Shown piece by piece: positions 37,509 through 46,852 of a DNA stretch of 64,000 nt. Within the stretch, counting starts at the first letter, position 1, and every line of letters begins with the position of its first letter. The translations under genes and the position numbers were made by a program. Location: contig NZ_CP090978.1 in assembly GCF_021513275.1 (NCBI RefSeq), positions 6,443,001-6,507,000 on the forward strand, given 5' to 3'. The notes below the pieces were generated by a model. That model saw nothing but the letters and a program-made list of their open reading frames with translations. It searched no databases and was not told where the DNA came from. This DNA comes from Paenibacillus hexagrammi. GTDB lineage: Bacteria > Bacillota > Bacilli > Paenibacillales > NBRC-103111.

Positions 37509-38078
37509 ATGTCCGCTAATCAGGTGATACTCATTAATCAGAACTTTGAAGTGAGCGGGGAAGTGATTGTATTCGAAGATGAGTTAATGCGTGTACAGGT
37601 GACAGGAGAGCATCCGGTGAAACGAGCGGAGTATGTTCTGGCCATATACAAGGGTAAGCAGATTGAAAGCAAAGTCATCAGCGTCAAAGCGGATGAGATT
37701 AGCCTGCTAATTCCTCAGCTGCCGCAGGATTATTTTAGCGATCGCCGAAATTTCCCAAGGATTACGGTTGATTTTCCCGCCCTTCTTATCCAAACGGTCA
37801 AACAAAGTCATGGAGCAGAAGAAAACATTTTACCCATTCGTCTGCACGATTTAAGTCATAGAGGATTTAGCTTCACGATTGATCATGATCTTGATTTTAT
37901 ACCTGATACCGTAAGCCGCGTCATCGTACAGTCCGAGCAGCTGCCCATTTATTGTGATATTATAACGACCAATGAAATTGAACAATTCGGCCGTAAGCGG
38001 TACGGTGCAAGGATTCAGTTCATTCACTCCGATAATATCAGACTGCTCTATGGTTACATGTTTGCGAAGCAGGTATAA
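37509..38078 (+). CDS. PilZ domain cyclic di-GMP receptor (YpfA/DgrA-like)
   Basis: 189 residues: an N-terminal YcgR-like beta domain (about 1-85) and a C-terminal PilZ domain with the complete ligand motif RRNFPRI and DLSHRGF (RxxxR...D/NxSxxG). In Bacillales such proteins link cyclic di-GMP to flagellar motility. The gene stands alone, and AAAGAGG precedes the ATG. With the diguanylate cyclase in this window it shows that the organism uses cyclic di-GMP signalling. Confidence 0.9.
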   Translation: MSANQVILINQNFEVSGEVIVFEDELMRVQVTGEHPVKRAEYVLAIYKGKQIESKVISVKADEISLLIPQLPQDYFSDRRNFPRITVDFPALLIQTVKQSHGAEENILPIRLHDLSHRGFSFTIDHDLDFIPDTVSRVIVQSEQLPIYCDIITTNEIEQFGRKRYGARIQFIHSDNIRLLYGYMFAKQV

Positions 38079-38134
38079 AGCGAAATTCAACATGGTAATC
38101 CAAAGTCTTCGCCAGAACAATAGAAGAGCCCAAA

Positions 38135-38168
38135 GAACCAGTCCTCAGTTAAAAAAGGGCTGGTTTTC
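38135..38168 (+). terminator. Intrinsic terminator after the PilZ gene
   Basis: GAACCAGTCC pairs with GGGCTGGTTT (one G-U pair) and runs into T-rich sequence. Confidence 0.75.
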
Positions 38169-38230
38169 TCGTTCTGTTAATATTGGTGTAAAATGGTAAT
38201 TGGTACAACTGAAAGAGGAGGGTGAGCTCT

Positions 38231-38428
38231 ATGCGGCTTCCGTACCGAATCGGCAGCATATTGGCTATGGGCTGGTTAATCTGGATGTTCTATGGCTATC
38301 AGCATTATGATGCTGTTTCGGAAGAATATGAGCTGTTTATGATTATTTTTCTAACTGCTGCGGGCTTATTTATTTTCCCTGCTTATTTTCTCGTCGTTTA
38401 TATTTGCTATGCGGTGTTTAAAAGATGA
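38231..38428 (+). CDS. Small membrane protein, unknown function
   Basis: 65 residues with two hydrophobic helices (IGSILAMGWLIWMFYGY and LFMIIFLTAAGLFIFPAYFLVVYICY) joined by an acidic loop. AGGAGG lies nine bases before the ATG; a GTG three codons earlier is possible. I recognise no family. It stands alone between the PilZ terminator and the convergent photolyase gene. Confidence 0.6.
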   Translation: MRLPYRIGSILAMGWLIWMFYGYQHYDAVSEEYELFMIIFLTAAGLFIFPAYFLVVYICYAVFKR

Positions 38429-38525
38429 CGATCAGCATCATGAATATCGAGTAAACTGTGATGAACGCAGCGATTTGCAGCAAGCCAAGACGCTACTTCA
38501 ATAAAATGAACATTACGATGAATGA

Positions 38526-39889
38526 TCAGGCCTCGCCTGTAAAACTGTCATCTTTCCGCAAAATTCCTTTATACACCTCAATCGCAGCTGCTCTTGAGGC
38601 TTTCACATCCACAATCGCTTGCTTCATCGGCAGATGAATCTCTTTGTTGCTCAGCGCTGCCAGTTGAGGCAGCCATCTGCGAATATACTGTCCTGACGGA
38701 TCATGAGTGGCCGACTGCGTGACCGGATTCATGATGCGAAAGTAGGGGGCGGCATCGAAGCCTAGCGAAGCGCACCATAACCAACCGCCCCGGTTCAGCG
38801 TGTTGTCGTAATCGCTGAGCTTGTAGCGGAAATACTGCTCGCCGAGTGTAAACGGACACAGTAGATTCTTGGTCAAGAACATAGCCGTGACCATGCGCAG
38901 CCTGTTCGGCATATGTCCGGTCTCATTCAATTCCGTCATCGCTGCGTCAATAATCGGAATCCCAGTCTCTCCCTTGCGCCAGCTCTCAAAATGTCGATCA
39001 TCTAGGGACGACAGATCGTATTTCTTTTCGTATTTGAAAAAGTCACCATCATACACCGATTGATAGATATAAAAATCCCGCCAAGCCAGCTGTCTGAGCC
39101 AGGCAGCGGACTGCTCATGCTCAAGAAGCTTCTCATACACATGGCGAATCGAGATGGCGCCTGTATTGATAGCTGCGCTGAGTGAGCTGGTACCGTCATA
39201 GGCATAGTGGTCCCTGCGCTCCGCATAGAAAGGCAGGTGGTCCTCGAGAAAGTCCCGCAGCCTCTCATTTGGATCATCAGGAGCCGTGAAAGTACCCAAC
39301 TCGAAAGGCAAACGAAACGAATTCAAAACGTCTGCTCCGCCTTCGAAATCCATTAGACTGACAGTTTGCAGGTCCTTTAGGGAGAGCGGAGAAGAGGGGC
39401 GGTAGAACATCTGCAGATAGGCCGTCCATTTGCGGAAGAACGGAGTGTACACCTTGTATGGCTCGTTCTTTTGAGCAAATCTTTGAAAATCTGCAAGATC
39501 GGTCAAGGTATGATCGATAAGAGATGTCCATTTCACACCGTGGGCTTGGGCGACTTCCCGCAGCTTGCGGTCGCGCACGACGGCATAAGGCGTAAAGTCC
39601 TGATGAACAACGACCTCGTCAAAACGGGCTAGTCCCAACGCAAGGTCCATCACCTCCGTAGGCTCCCCGTAGACGATGTGAAGGATTTTGCCGGCCTCGG
39701 CGTATACAGTCTGCAGTCTTCTGACATAGCTCAAGAAGCAAACTCCGCTGTGCTCCGCATGCCGGTTGTTGCGCAGAAGATATGGATCCAGAATGAGCAG
39801 ATGAACGGAAGGGTGCCCCCTGCGAACAGATAGTCGAATGCAGTCAGGTCCTCGATCCGTAAGTCTTTTCGATGTATGAACAATTTCAT
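38526..39889 (-). CDS. Deoxyribodipyrimidine photolyase (one frameshift near the start)
   Basis: About 454 residues: an N-terminal Rossmann antenna domain and a C-terminal FAD domain with WRDFYIYQ, GIPIIDAAMTELNETGHMPNRLRM, LNRGGWLWCASLGFDAAPYFRIMNP and RRWLPQL. It repairs UV-made pyrimidine dimers using blue light. The open frame beginning at 39896 gives an unlikely N-terminus. GGAGG is instead eight bases from the ATG at 39889, whose frame reads MKLFIHRKDLRIEDLTAFD; adding one C near 39811 joins it to PSVHLLILDP. So one base is missing. Confidence 0.9.
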
Positions 39890-39913
39890 ATGCCATGCCT
39901 CCAGAAAAAAGAA

Positions 39914-39966
39914 TAAAAGCCCTGCGGGCTGCTCGAATTAGGAGCGAAGCTATGCCGGGGCTTTAT
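39914..39966. terminator. Hairpin upstream of the photolyase and downstream of the hydrolase gene
   Basis: AAAGCCCTGCGG pairs imperfectly with CCGGGGCTTT; the minus transcript of the cell-wall hydrolase gene does reach it, so it probably ends that transcript. Confidence 0.6.
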
Positions 39967-39984
39967 TCGTTAGCAATCATTTAA

Positions 39985-40458
39985 TTAATTGGATTCAGCA
40001 GTCAGCTGGTTGTAAATATCGTCCCAGAGTACACGGCGCGCAGATACATAACGCTTAGCATAATAGGACTCACTTAATTTGTTTTTCACTACACCGTCGT
40101 TGGTTGCGGCATGTACAAACTCACCGTCGCCAAGATAGATGCCTACGTGAGAAACACCGTCGCCTCCTGTGTTGAAAAAGACAAGATCGCCTTTGCGAAG
40201 GTCTTTTTGTCAACCCAGTAGCCTTCTTCGTCTTGTGCTTTAGAGCTATGAGGAAGGTCAATGCCGAATTGCGCGAACACGTAAGCGGTAAATCCGGAGC
40301 AATCAAAACCCTTTGTTGTCGTACCCGCGTACTTGTACGGAGTTCCGAGCAATCCGTCAACCGTTTCATCCATTGTGGATTGTGCTGCGAAAGCGCTTCC
40401 CTACACTCAAACTCAAACATAGAACAAGACTGAAAACGAGAGCAACAACCTTTTTCAA
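39985..40458 (-). CDS. Secreted NlpC/P60 cell-wall hydrolase (two frameshifts)
   Basis: About 157 residues: a signal peptide (LKKVVALVFSLVLCLSLSVG then SAFAA) and one NlpC/P60 domain with the catalytic Cys in GFDCSGFTAYVF, the His in GVSHVGIYLG and a second polar residue in FVHAA. It cuts peptide bonds in peptidoglycan. TTG start with AAGGAG upstream. An extra G at about 40400 splits the signal peptide and a missing A near 40206 splits the catalytic domain (WVDKKDLRKGDLVFF). It is controlled by the c-di-AMP riboswitch just upstream. Confidence 0.87.
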
Positions 40459-40470
40459 CTGCTTGTCTCC

Positions 40471-40600
40471 TTCCGGTGCCTACGAGGTTAGCTGGAGGGT
40501 TCGGTTGAAGGTTCCCTATGATCCCTGTCTAGCAAGATCAATTCACCCGGAGTGGTTCCCCCGTTTCCCAAAATTAATCGGGAATTCGGCATGATTTGTT
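40471..40600 (-). ncRNA. Cyclic di-AMP riboswitch (ydaO/yuaA leader)
   Basis: Read on the minus strand, the leader holds the class hallmarks in order: GGGGGAACCACTCCGGGTGAA, then AGGGAACCTTCAACCGAACC and CCAGCTAACCTCGTAGGC, just before the hydrolase ribosome site. This class usually switches off cell-wall hydrolase and potassium-transport genes when c-di-AMP is high. Control here would act close to the ribosome site (GAAGGAG follows the aptamer immediately). The exact 5' limit is approximate. Confidence 0.88.
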
Positions 40601-40702
40601 GGTTTTTTTTATCCTAATCCGAAGGATTCGTCATAAACATAAGAAATTCCTCCTTCCTATGCGCTATTCTATAAAAATATGTGTGAAACTTCTCAAAATA
40701 GA

Positions 40703-40731
40703 CAAAAAAATAGCCCCTTTTTCAAGGGACC
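40703..40731 (-). terminator. Intrinsic terminator of the membrane-protein/M1-peptidase operon
   Basis: On the minus strand, CCCTT-GAAA-AAGGG followed by CTATTTTTTT. Confidence 0.85.
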
Positions 40732-40790
40732 CGGCATTTTCGATGAATTTAGGCTGTTTTTGTACAGCATATGTGCCATTCTACTATCGA

Positions 40791-41609
40791 TTAAGAGTTG
40801 TTTTTGGCTGACCAGAGATGATATTGAGAGGTTAATGCCCACATTTGAAGAAACATGTTGAACAAGGGGAATAGCTGATAAATCATCAGGGCAAGCAGTC
40901 CTGCCCAGATATAAGTTGCAGTGACGGTAACACCTGCCAATAGTCCCGAGCCGATGACAAGCAGCAGGGCGATAGTCACAATCGGCAGCAGATGGCGAAG
41001 GAAGGCGCCGATTGTGGCGATGATGCCGCTGCGCAGTGCCAGGGCAAACTGAACATGCATAAAGAGCAGGTGCAGAATAAAGCCGTAGGCGAGCAGTCCC
41101 CCTAGCCATGGCAGCATGGATAAGGCGGCACTCTCATAGGAGGTGCTGTGGGCATAGATGGATTGAACCTCCGGAATGAGCCAGATCAGAGGCAGCATGG
41201 TAAGTGCAACCCGGGCCGCATAACAGAGAAAGAACGATAAGGATAACTCTCTGATTCCTTTGAAAAATCGATAGCCCGCATTTTGTTCCGTATGTGTGAT
41301 CGAATAATAAATGCCGGCATTGAGCATTGGTGTCAACAGCATGCGCACCCCGAGGAGGATGACGAGAGTCCAGAGATAGGAATAGCTTACGTCGGTTTTG
41401 AACAGCTGGAACTGCCCCTCGGCCAAGAACAGCTGCATCGCGAGCTTGGGCTGGCTGCTGCCGGGAAACCGGTGCATGAGCGGAACGAGAACAGATTGAA
41501 CCATTTTGTAGAGAGCCATGCCCCAGCCCAACTGGTACAAGAACAGGACAATCACGGCGAAAGGCTGCTGCACGGCGGCCCGAAAGCCGGATTTCATATA
41601 CGATGTCAC
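40791..41609 (-). CDS. Polytopic membrane protein, unknown function
   Basis: 272 residues with about six hydrophobic segments (FAVIVLFLYQLGWGMALY, LWTLVILLGVRMLL, LSLSFFLCYAARVALTM, LAYGFILHLLFMHV, IVTIALLLVIGSGLLAG, GLLALMIYQLFPLF). I recognise no family. GTG start, 15 bases after the M1 peptidase stop, so the two form an operon and this protein may help the membrane-bound peptidase. A terminator follows about 60 bases downstream. Confidence 0.7.
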   Translation of the reverse strand: MTSYMKSGFRAAVQQPFAVIVLFLYQLGWGMALYKMVQSVLVPLMHRFPGSSQPKLAMQLFLAEGQFQLFKTDVSYSYLWTLVILLGVRMLLTPMLNAGIYYSITHTEQNAGYRFFKGIRELSLSFFLCYAARVALTMLPLIWLIPEVQSIYAHSTSYESAALSMLPWLGGLLAYGFILHLLFMHVQFALALRSGIIATIGAFLRHLLPIVTIALLLVIGSGLLAGVTVTATYIWAGLLALMIYQLFPLFNMFLQMWALTSQYHLWSAKNNS

Positions 41610-41624
41610 GCGGCGTCCCCCTTT

Positions 41625-43634
41625 CTACCAAGCGACCCAGCCGAAGACCGTCTGCAGGAATTGAATGATGCCCAAATTCCAGCGGATTTTCCAAGTGGGG
41701 TCAACCTCAGTTAGCATAAAGTTATTGATATGTTTATTTTCCAGAACGAGCGAATAATTCGGATCAATCCTTACCCAGTCAATCGGTGAGGCGCCTGCAA
41801 GCTTATACTCGATGCTGCTTTCCGCTCCGCTCCAGGTTTTATCCAAAGTGCTGCCATCCTTAAAATGGAACTGAATCGGCACTTCCGGCGAATTGCCGCC
41901 GCGCTTCGAGATCAGCACCGTGCTTTCATAGCCAGAATTGCCATCTGCAAGTGAAGCGGGTGCAACATGAATCCGTTCGACAGAATAATCGGCCATCATA
42001 CTGCCGTACACGTACTGGTTGAAGAATTCGTCCCACTTCGTCTTCGTAACGTCTTCGACGACGGCTTGGAAATCCCGTGTAGTCGGATGTTTGAACTCCC
42101 AACGTTGAAAATAAGTTGACATAATCTTATCCATCGTTTTCGTGCCGACCTGTTTCTCAATTGCTCTTAGTACAAGCTTGGCGCGCATGTAGACATTGTC
42201 CGCATATTCTTGATGGCCTCGGTATTCCCATGCATTCAGCTGCAGCGCGTTAGGCGAAGTAATGTAGCTGGCTTCTACAGGAAGGTTAGACGACACGCCA
42301 TACTCGCTTTCCATCAGCTTATCTTCGGCATAGGACGTGAAGCCTTCGTCGAGCCAAGCCTCCTCGAATTCATTAGATGCCACCAGTCCGTAGAAGAATT
42401 GGTGCCCGATTTCGTGAACGACGACCCTCTCGAGTTCGAGGTCCGGCTTGCTGTCTTTGGCGCCCCATGCGGTGACGAGCGTTGGATATTCCATGCCGCC
42501 TGCTCCGTTGCCGTCTTCCGGAGGAACGACGATGGACAGCGTACTGTAAGGATAAGCGCCGTACCACTGACTGTAACGGGCGAGTGCTTTCTTAGCTGCA
42601 TACATATAGCGGTCCTTCAAGTCCTGCTGCTTCGGATCGAGATACAGCTTGATCTTCACACCGGGCACTTGCGCCGCCGAGAAGGGCTCTTCGACATAAA
42701 CGAAGTGTGGGGAAGCGGACCAAGCGAAATCATGTACGTCATCGGCGTAGAATTGGTACGTTTTCGTGTTGTTCTCCGTTACAGGAGTTTTGACAGGGAA
42801 GCCGGTTGCAGCCACGGTATAAGTGGAGGGTACTTTAATGACGACATCATAGATGCCAAAATCGGAATAAAATTCAGAATTCCCATGATATTGATGTAAA
42901 TTCCAACCCTCGGTCTGCCGGCCCCTCGTTCCTGCCGGCTCATAGACAGCTACCTTGGGGAACCACTGGCCTGCCATCACGAAGTCGCCGCCGTCTGCAT
43001 AACCCATACGTGCGAAAACTTCAGGAAGCTTGACCAGAAAATCCGTGGTTAAAGTAACCTGTTCACCGGGACCTACGGCTTTGGGGAGAGGCACCTTCAG
43101 CAAAGTCTGATCGTCTTTATTGCCGTCATCGGGCTGCACGAACTCCATGCGTTTGCTGAGGTCGGTGCCGTCCAAAGTCTGCAGAGATAACAGCTGCATG
43201 CTGCCTAAGCTGTCTGTCGTTGCTTCATCCTGCCGCAGCTTGCCGCCGGACTCCTTCATAAAGGTAGAATTCTTGGAGGCGAATGCATTCGGATACAAGT
43301 GCAAATACAGCTCTTGTACAGGTGCGGAGCCCGGATTTTCCCACGTAAACGTTTGCTGCCCTTTCAGCTGCTTGGTGTCCGGCATATACTCCACGTTAAT
43401 GTGGTACTCCGCTACACGATAGCTGAGCGGTTTGGGCGCAGGCTTCTCCAGTGGTTTGGCAGACTCAAGCTGTCTGGTGTCCGGCGCAGGAGGGGCTGTA
43501 GGCTCCTCGAGTGCGGCCGGCAGGGCGGGCTTTAGTGCGGATGGCAGAAGAGATTCAGACAGCAGAACGGCGCCTGCTGCAAACAGCATGACGAACATCC
43601 ACTGTACCTTGCGGTTTTTGAATACGTTACTCAT
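41625..43634 (-). CDS. Membrane-anchored M1 family metallopeptidase
   Basis: 669 residues. An N-terminal membrane anchor (WMFVMLFAAGAVLLSESLL), a Pro-rich linker and an M1 peptidase domain with the substrate motif GGMEYPT and the zinc site VVHEIGHQFFYGLVASNEFEEAWLDEGF (HExxH, 18 residues, E; quoted pieces HEIGHQFFYG and EEAWLDEGFTSY). It faces outward and trims peptides. ATG at 43634 has GGGGTGA eight bases before; an earlier Met lacks a site. Operon with the downstream membrane protein. The extreme C-terminus is hydrophobic (IIQFLQTVFGWVAW). Confidence 0.9.
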   Translation of the reverse strand: MSNVFKNRKVQWMFVMLFAAGAVLLSESLLPSALKPALPAALEEPTAPPAPDTRQLESAKPLEKPAPKPLSYRVAEYHINVEYMPDTKQLKGQQTFTWENPGSAPVQELYLHLYPNAFASKNSTFMKESGGKLRQDEATTDSLGSMQLLSLQTLDGTDLSKRMEFVQPDDGNKDDQTLLKVPLPKAVGPGEQVTLTTDFLVKLPEVFARMGYADGGDFVMAGQWFPKVAVYEPAGTRGRQTEGWNLHQYHGNSEFYSDFGIYDVVIKVPSTYTVAATGFPVKTPVTENNTKTYQFYADDVHDFAWSASPHFVYVEEPFSAAQVPGVKIKLYLDPKQQDLKDRYMYAAKKALARYSQWYGAYPYSTLSIVVPPEDGNGAGGMEYPTLVTAWGAKDSKPDLELERVVVHEIGHQFFYGLVASNEFEEAWLDEGFTSYAEDKLMESEYGVSSNLPVEASYITSPNALQLNAWEYRGHQEYADNVYMRAKLVLRAIEKQVGTKTMDKIMSTYFQRWEFKHPTTRDFQAVVEDVTKTKWDEFFNQYVYGSMMADYSVERIHVAPASLADGNSGYESTVLISKRGGNSPEVPIQFHFKDGSTLDKTWSGAESSIEYKLAGASPIDWVRIDPNYSLVLENKHINNFMLTEVDPTWKIRWNLGIIQFLQTVFGWVAW

Positions 43635-43907
43635 GATATTCACCCCGTTGACAAGCATCTACAGCATGTATATGTAAGGGGGACGAGGATTATTTCTTTG
43701 AACGTGAATTTGTTGGACAAAATCGGTGGGAGCCTGGCAGCGCTGAAGAATTGACTGCCGCATCTTTACGGCATCTAGAACGAACGATGCACAGACACGT
43801 AAGGGCAGGCCCTTGCACCGGTGTATCCGGTACACCTTGTTCTTGCCTGTGACTTTGGCTACAATAAAGCAAGAGTTATGATGAAGAGAAAGGCGGGAGC
43901 TGTTCCT

Positions 43908-44399
43908 ATGGAAAATGAAAAGAAAAAGCTTGCTTTGAATATAGTAAATTCAAAAACGAATCATAAGGGGTTCGGCGCAGGAGCCATCGATCTGAGCAAT
44001 GTATCGAGTATCATTATCGATGGCGATGAGGCTTATTTGGATATGGGGGCCCTTCATGCCAAGAGTAAGGTAGAGAAGGGGATTAAATTCTCTATGGATA
44101 AAGCCGAAGTGCCAAACGGACGCACCTGCTGGATTGTCTGGGTAGCGGTGGATCGGACAGAAACGGGGGCATTTTATGCGGGGTTAACCGCTTGTGAAAT
44201 GCTCGTGGACACGGAAGCGAGACGCGGATGGAAGATTCTTGCCGACCATGTGAACAAGATGGATTACGCGATGAAACGCCGTGTAATCGTGGACGGTCTT
44301 AACGAAACGGAGAAAAAAGCGCTTCGTGACGCACTCATCGCACATAACGAAGAATGGTGGAACCGCTCGGACGATACCCTCAAGGATGCGCTTTCATAA
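43908..44399 (+). CDS. ywhD: YwhD family protein
   Basis: 163 residues close in pattern to Bacillus YwhD: NIVNSKTNHKGFGAG, YLDMGALHAKSKVEKGIKF, EVPNGRTCWIVWVAVDR, TACEMLVD and the late block MKRRVIVDGLNE. The function is not established. The ATG at 43908 has GGCGGGAG at good distance; an earlier ATG pair lacks a site. As in B. subtilis it lies next to a class A penicillin-binding protein gene (here convergent) and speE. A hairpin (GGTGTA-TCCGG-TACACC inside CAGGC/GCCTG) lies about 60 bases upstream. Confidence 0.88.
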   Translation: MENEKKKLALNIVNSKTNHKGFGAGAIDLSNVSSIIIDGDEAYLDMGALHAKSKVEKGIKFSMDKAEVPNGRTCWIVWVAVDRTETGAFYAGLTACEMLVDTEARRGWKILADHVNKMDYAMKRRVIVDGLNETEKKALRDALIAHNEEWWNRSDDTLKDALS

Positions 44400-44500
44400 G
44401 GTGGAAAATAAATATGTACATTATGTGTCATCCATTGTGACCATAAGATGAACCGAGTATACTAATCAATAGTGTATGTTGCACCATATACTAGGACAGC

Positions 44501-44542
44501 AAAAAAAGGCAGACTAAGACGCGCTTAGTTCTGCCTTTTTGT
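44501..44542. terminator. Bidirectional intrinsic terminator
   Basis: AAGGCAG-A-CTAAG pairs with CTTAG-TT-CTGCCTT between A7 and T5; shared by the convergent ywhD and penicillin-binding protein genes. Confidence 0.9.
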
Positions 44543-44551
44543 GTTTCCCAT

Positions 44552-46648
44552 TTATTCGTTCCACCAGCGTTTGAGATCATTCCACCAAGAGCTGTTCTTT
44601 TCTTCTACGCCTGGCTGAGGGCTGCTGCTCGGTGTTTCTTTTGCAGGCTTACCTGTGCAATAAGTGGTTGGTTCCGTACCGGACAGAAACGCCTCCATGA
44701 CGGAATCCGGGCAATCTTCATTCGCCAACTTGCCCGATGCCGGATTAATATACGCAGTTGTTACGCCTTCGGGGATCGGGAACAGTTTAGGTGGGATTGC
44801 CTGAAGCGATTGTTCCGTAAACTCGGCAAAAATCGGGGAGGCTAGATGGGATTCCACGATGCTGATATCCCGATCCTTGTCATAACCCACCCATACGGCG
44901 GTCGTCAGCTCCGGCGTGAAGCCGACCATCCAGGCGTCGGTATCCGTCGTGCCTGTTTTCCCGGCAATCGGACGTTTGATCGTACTAGCCACCCGATTTC
45001 CCGTGCCGCCTTCTTCAAATACACTTTCCATGAGATTCGTTAAAACATAACTTACAGCAGGATCGATCACTTTTTCAGACTGCGGCTTCGCTTCATATAA
45101 AATGGTTCCGTTCGCATCTTCAATACGTTCGATGGCGGTTGTCTTAAAGTGCACGCCTTGGTTGGCAATTGTGCCGAAGGCGGATGCCATTTCAAGCGGG
45201 CTGACCGGGAACGACCCAAGCGCCAAAGAAGGCAGAGGCTTCATCGGACTATCGATGCCAAGCTTGCGGGCAAGGTCGATGACTTTGCTTGGGCCGACAT
45301 CAAGGATCGTGTGCACGGCATAGATGTTATCCGATTTGGAAATCGCCTGCCGCATATCGATATTGGCGTTGACATATTGATCGTTAAAGTTCCGTGGCGT
45401 GTACGTCTGTCTGCCCTCGTCATAGGTAAAGACAGTCGGTTCGCTCTTCACCTGAGTAACTGGTGTATATCCGTTCTGCAGAGCCACTGTATACACAATC
45501 GGTTTAAAAGAGGACCCCGGCTGCCGTGTATTCGAGAGCACCCGGTTGAATTGATTTTCCGCGTAATCGCGTCCTCCCACCATCGCTTTAATCGCACCTG
45601 TTCTAGGATCGATGGCCACCAGGGCTGCCTGGATGTCCGGATATTTTTCCAGCTGCTTCTTCACGACGTCCTCCGCAATCTTCTGCGAATTCATATCGAG
45701 TGTGGTGTAGATTTTAATACCGCCTTCATCAAACTGCTCCTCGCTGATTCCCAATTGCTCTGTAGCGATCGAACGCACATAATCCCGGAAATATGGCGCT
45801 ACGGCAGGCTTTTTCTCCGTTAGAGGTTGAATGGTCAACTTCTCTTTAGCCGCCTGGTCCGCTGCTTCTTGTGTAATGAAGCCGCTGTTCACCATCGTTT
45901 GGAGCACAACCTTTTGCCGGTCCATCGCATTTTGCAGATCATAATAAGGTGAATAGTAACGGGGGCCTTTGGGCACACCGGCAATCATGGCGCTTTCCGC
46001 GAGAGTCAGCTCACTAGCGTGCTTGCCAAAGAACAGCTCGGATGCCGTTTCAATGCCATAGGTGGAATGCCCGTAATAAATTTGATTCAAATAGTTATCA
46101 AGGATCTGGTCCTTGGATAGCTTCATCTCCATCTCTACAGCATAGACGGTTTCCTTCAGCTTACGGGACCAAGTTCGGTCATGATTCAGATACAAATTCC
46201 TGGCTAATTGCTGGGTAATGGTACCTGCGCCCTGAATTTTGGCCATATGCTGAATGTTCACGATCGCAGCCCGGGCTACAGCTTTGAGATCCACGCCAAA
46301 ATGGCTGTAAAAGTGCTGATCCTCCACAGCTAAAGTAGCCTTAATTAGATAAGGTGAAATGTCCTTGAGCGACACCACCTGCCGATTTTGTCCCGAGTAG
46401 AACGTATCGATCAGCTCTCCATGCGCGTCGTACATCTGCGAGGTTTGGAGCATTTTCGTTGCCGGAAGCGTCTGTGCGCGCAAATACAGCAGTCCTCCGG
46501 CTGCTAGAACTAACATAAGAATAAAGGCGGAAAACATAAAGGCGAACATCTTCTTGATACGGCGCATCCATCGGACGGAAGGCAAATCTTCTTTATCTTT
46601 GGGCGGAGCGGGTACGCCTGCTGACGACGGACGTTTCTGTTCAGTCAT
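44552..46648 (-). CDS. Class A penicillin-binding protein (PBP1a type)
   Basis: 698 residues: a cytosolic N-terminus, one membrane helix (FAFMFSAFILMLVLAAGGLLYL), a GT51 glycosyltransferase domain (EDQHFYSHFGVD, GAGTITQQLARNLYL, KLKETVYAVEMEMKLSKD in pieces) and a transpeptidase domain with SSFKP, SKSDN and GKTGTT. It polymerises and cross-links peptidoglycan. The C-terminal tail is Ser/Pro-rich and ends NSSWWNDLKRWWNE. Position beside ywhD and speE matches B. subtilis pbpG (ywhE), which is sporulation-linked; I infer but cannot prove orthology. Confidence 0.93.
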   Translation of the reverse strand: MTEQKRPSSAGVPAPPKDKEDLPSVRWMRRIKKMFAFMFSAFILMLVLAAGGLLYLRAQTLPATKMLQTSQMYDAHGELIDTFYSGQNRQVVSLKDISPYLIKATLAVEDQHFYSHFGVDLKAVARAAIVNIQHMAKIQGAGTITQQLARNLYLNHDRTWSRKLKETVYAVEMEMKLSKDQILDNYLNQIYYGHSTYGIETASELFFGKHASELTLAESAMIAGVPKGPRYYSPYYDLQNAMDRQKVVLQTMVNSGFITQEAADQAAKEKLTIQPLTEKKPAVAPYFRDYVRSIATEQLGISEEQFDEGGIKIYTTLDMNSQKIAEDVVKKQLEKYPDIQAALVAIDPRTGAIKAMVGGRDYAENQFNRVLSNTRQPGSSFKPIVYTVALQNGYTPVTQVKSEPTVFTYDEGRQTYTPRNFNDQYVNANIDMRQAISKSDNIYAVHTILDVGPSKVIDLARKLGIDSPMKPLPSLALGSFPVSPLEMASAFGTIANQGVHFKTTAIERIEDANGTILYEAKPQSEKVIDPAVSYVLTNLMESVFEEGGTGNRVASTIKRPIAGKTGTTDTDAWMVGFTPELTTAVWVGYDKDRDISIVESHLASPIFAEFTEQSLQAIPPKLFPIPEGVTTAYINPASGKLANEDCPDSVMEAFLSGTEPTTYCTGKPAKETPSSSPQPGVEEKNSSWWNDLKRWWNE

Positions 46649-46766
46649 TCCTTACACCCCTTTCGTTCATGCCAAGCTTCTATTAGCAGTATGGAAAAGC
46701 TTGCCTCCTCGTATTCAAACAAATGTAAATAATTTTTTAACTATCTTGAAAAACCGCAGGAAATCA

Positions 46767-46794
46767 TTGCAATTTAGGGGTAATGAACTATAAT
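46767..46794 (+). promoter_or_regulatory. SigA-type promoter of speE
   Basis: TTGCAA, a 16-base spacer and a perfect TATAAT, about 60 bases before the speE start. Confidence 0.7.
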
Positions 46795-46852
46795 ACAATG
46801 GGAACACTGATAAAGGATCTTATTCATCACCAATATAGAAGAGAAAGAAGGC

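Noticed and set aside
40614-40640. Eight-codon leader peptide frame on the minus strand behind AAGGAGG
   Set aside because: The ribosome site is good, but the frame is too short to support alone and lies upstream of a riboswitch with its own control; noted only as possible.
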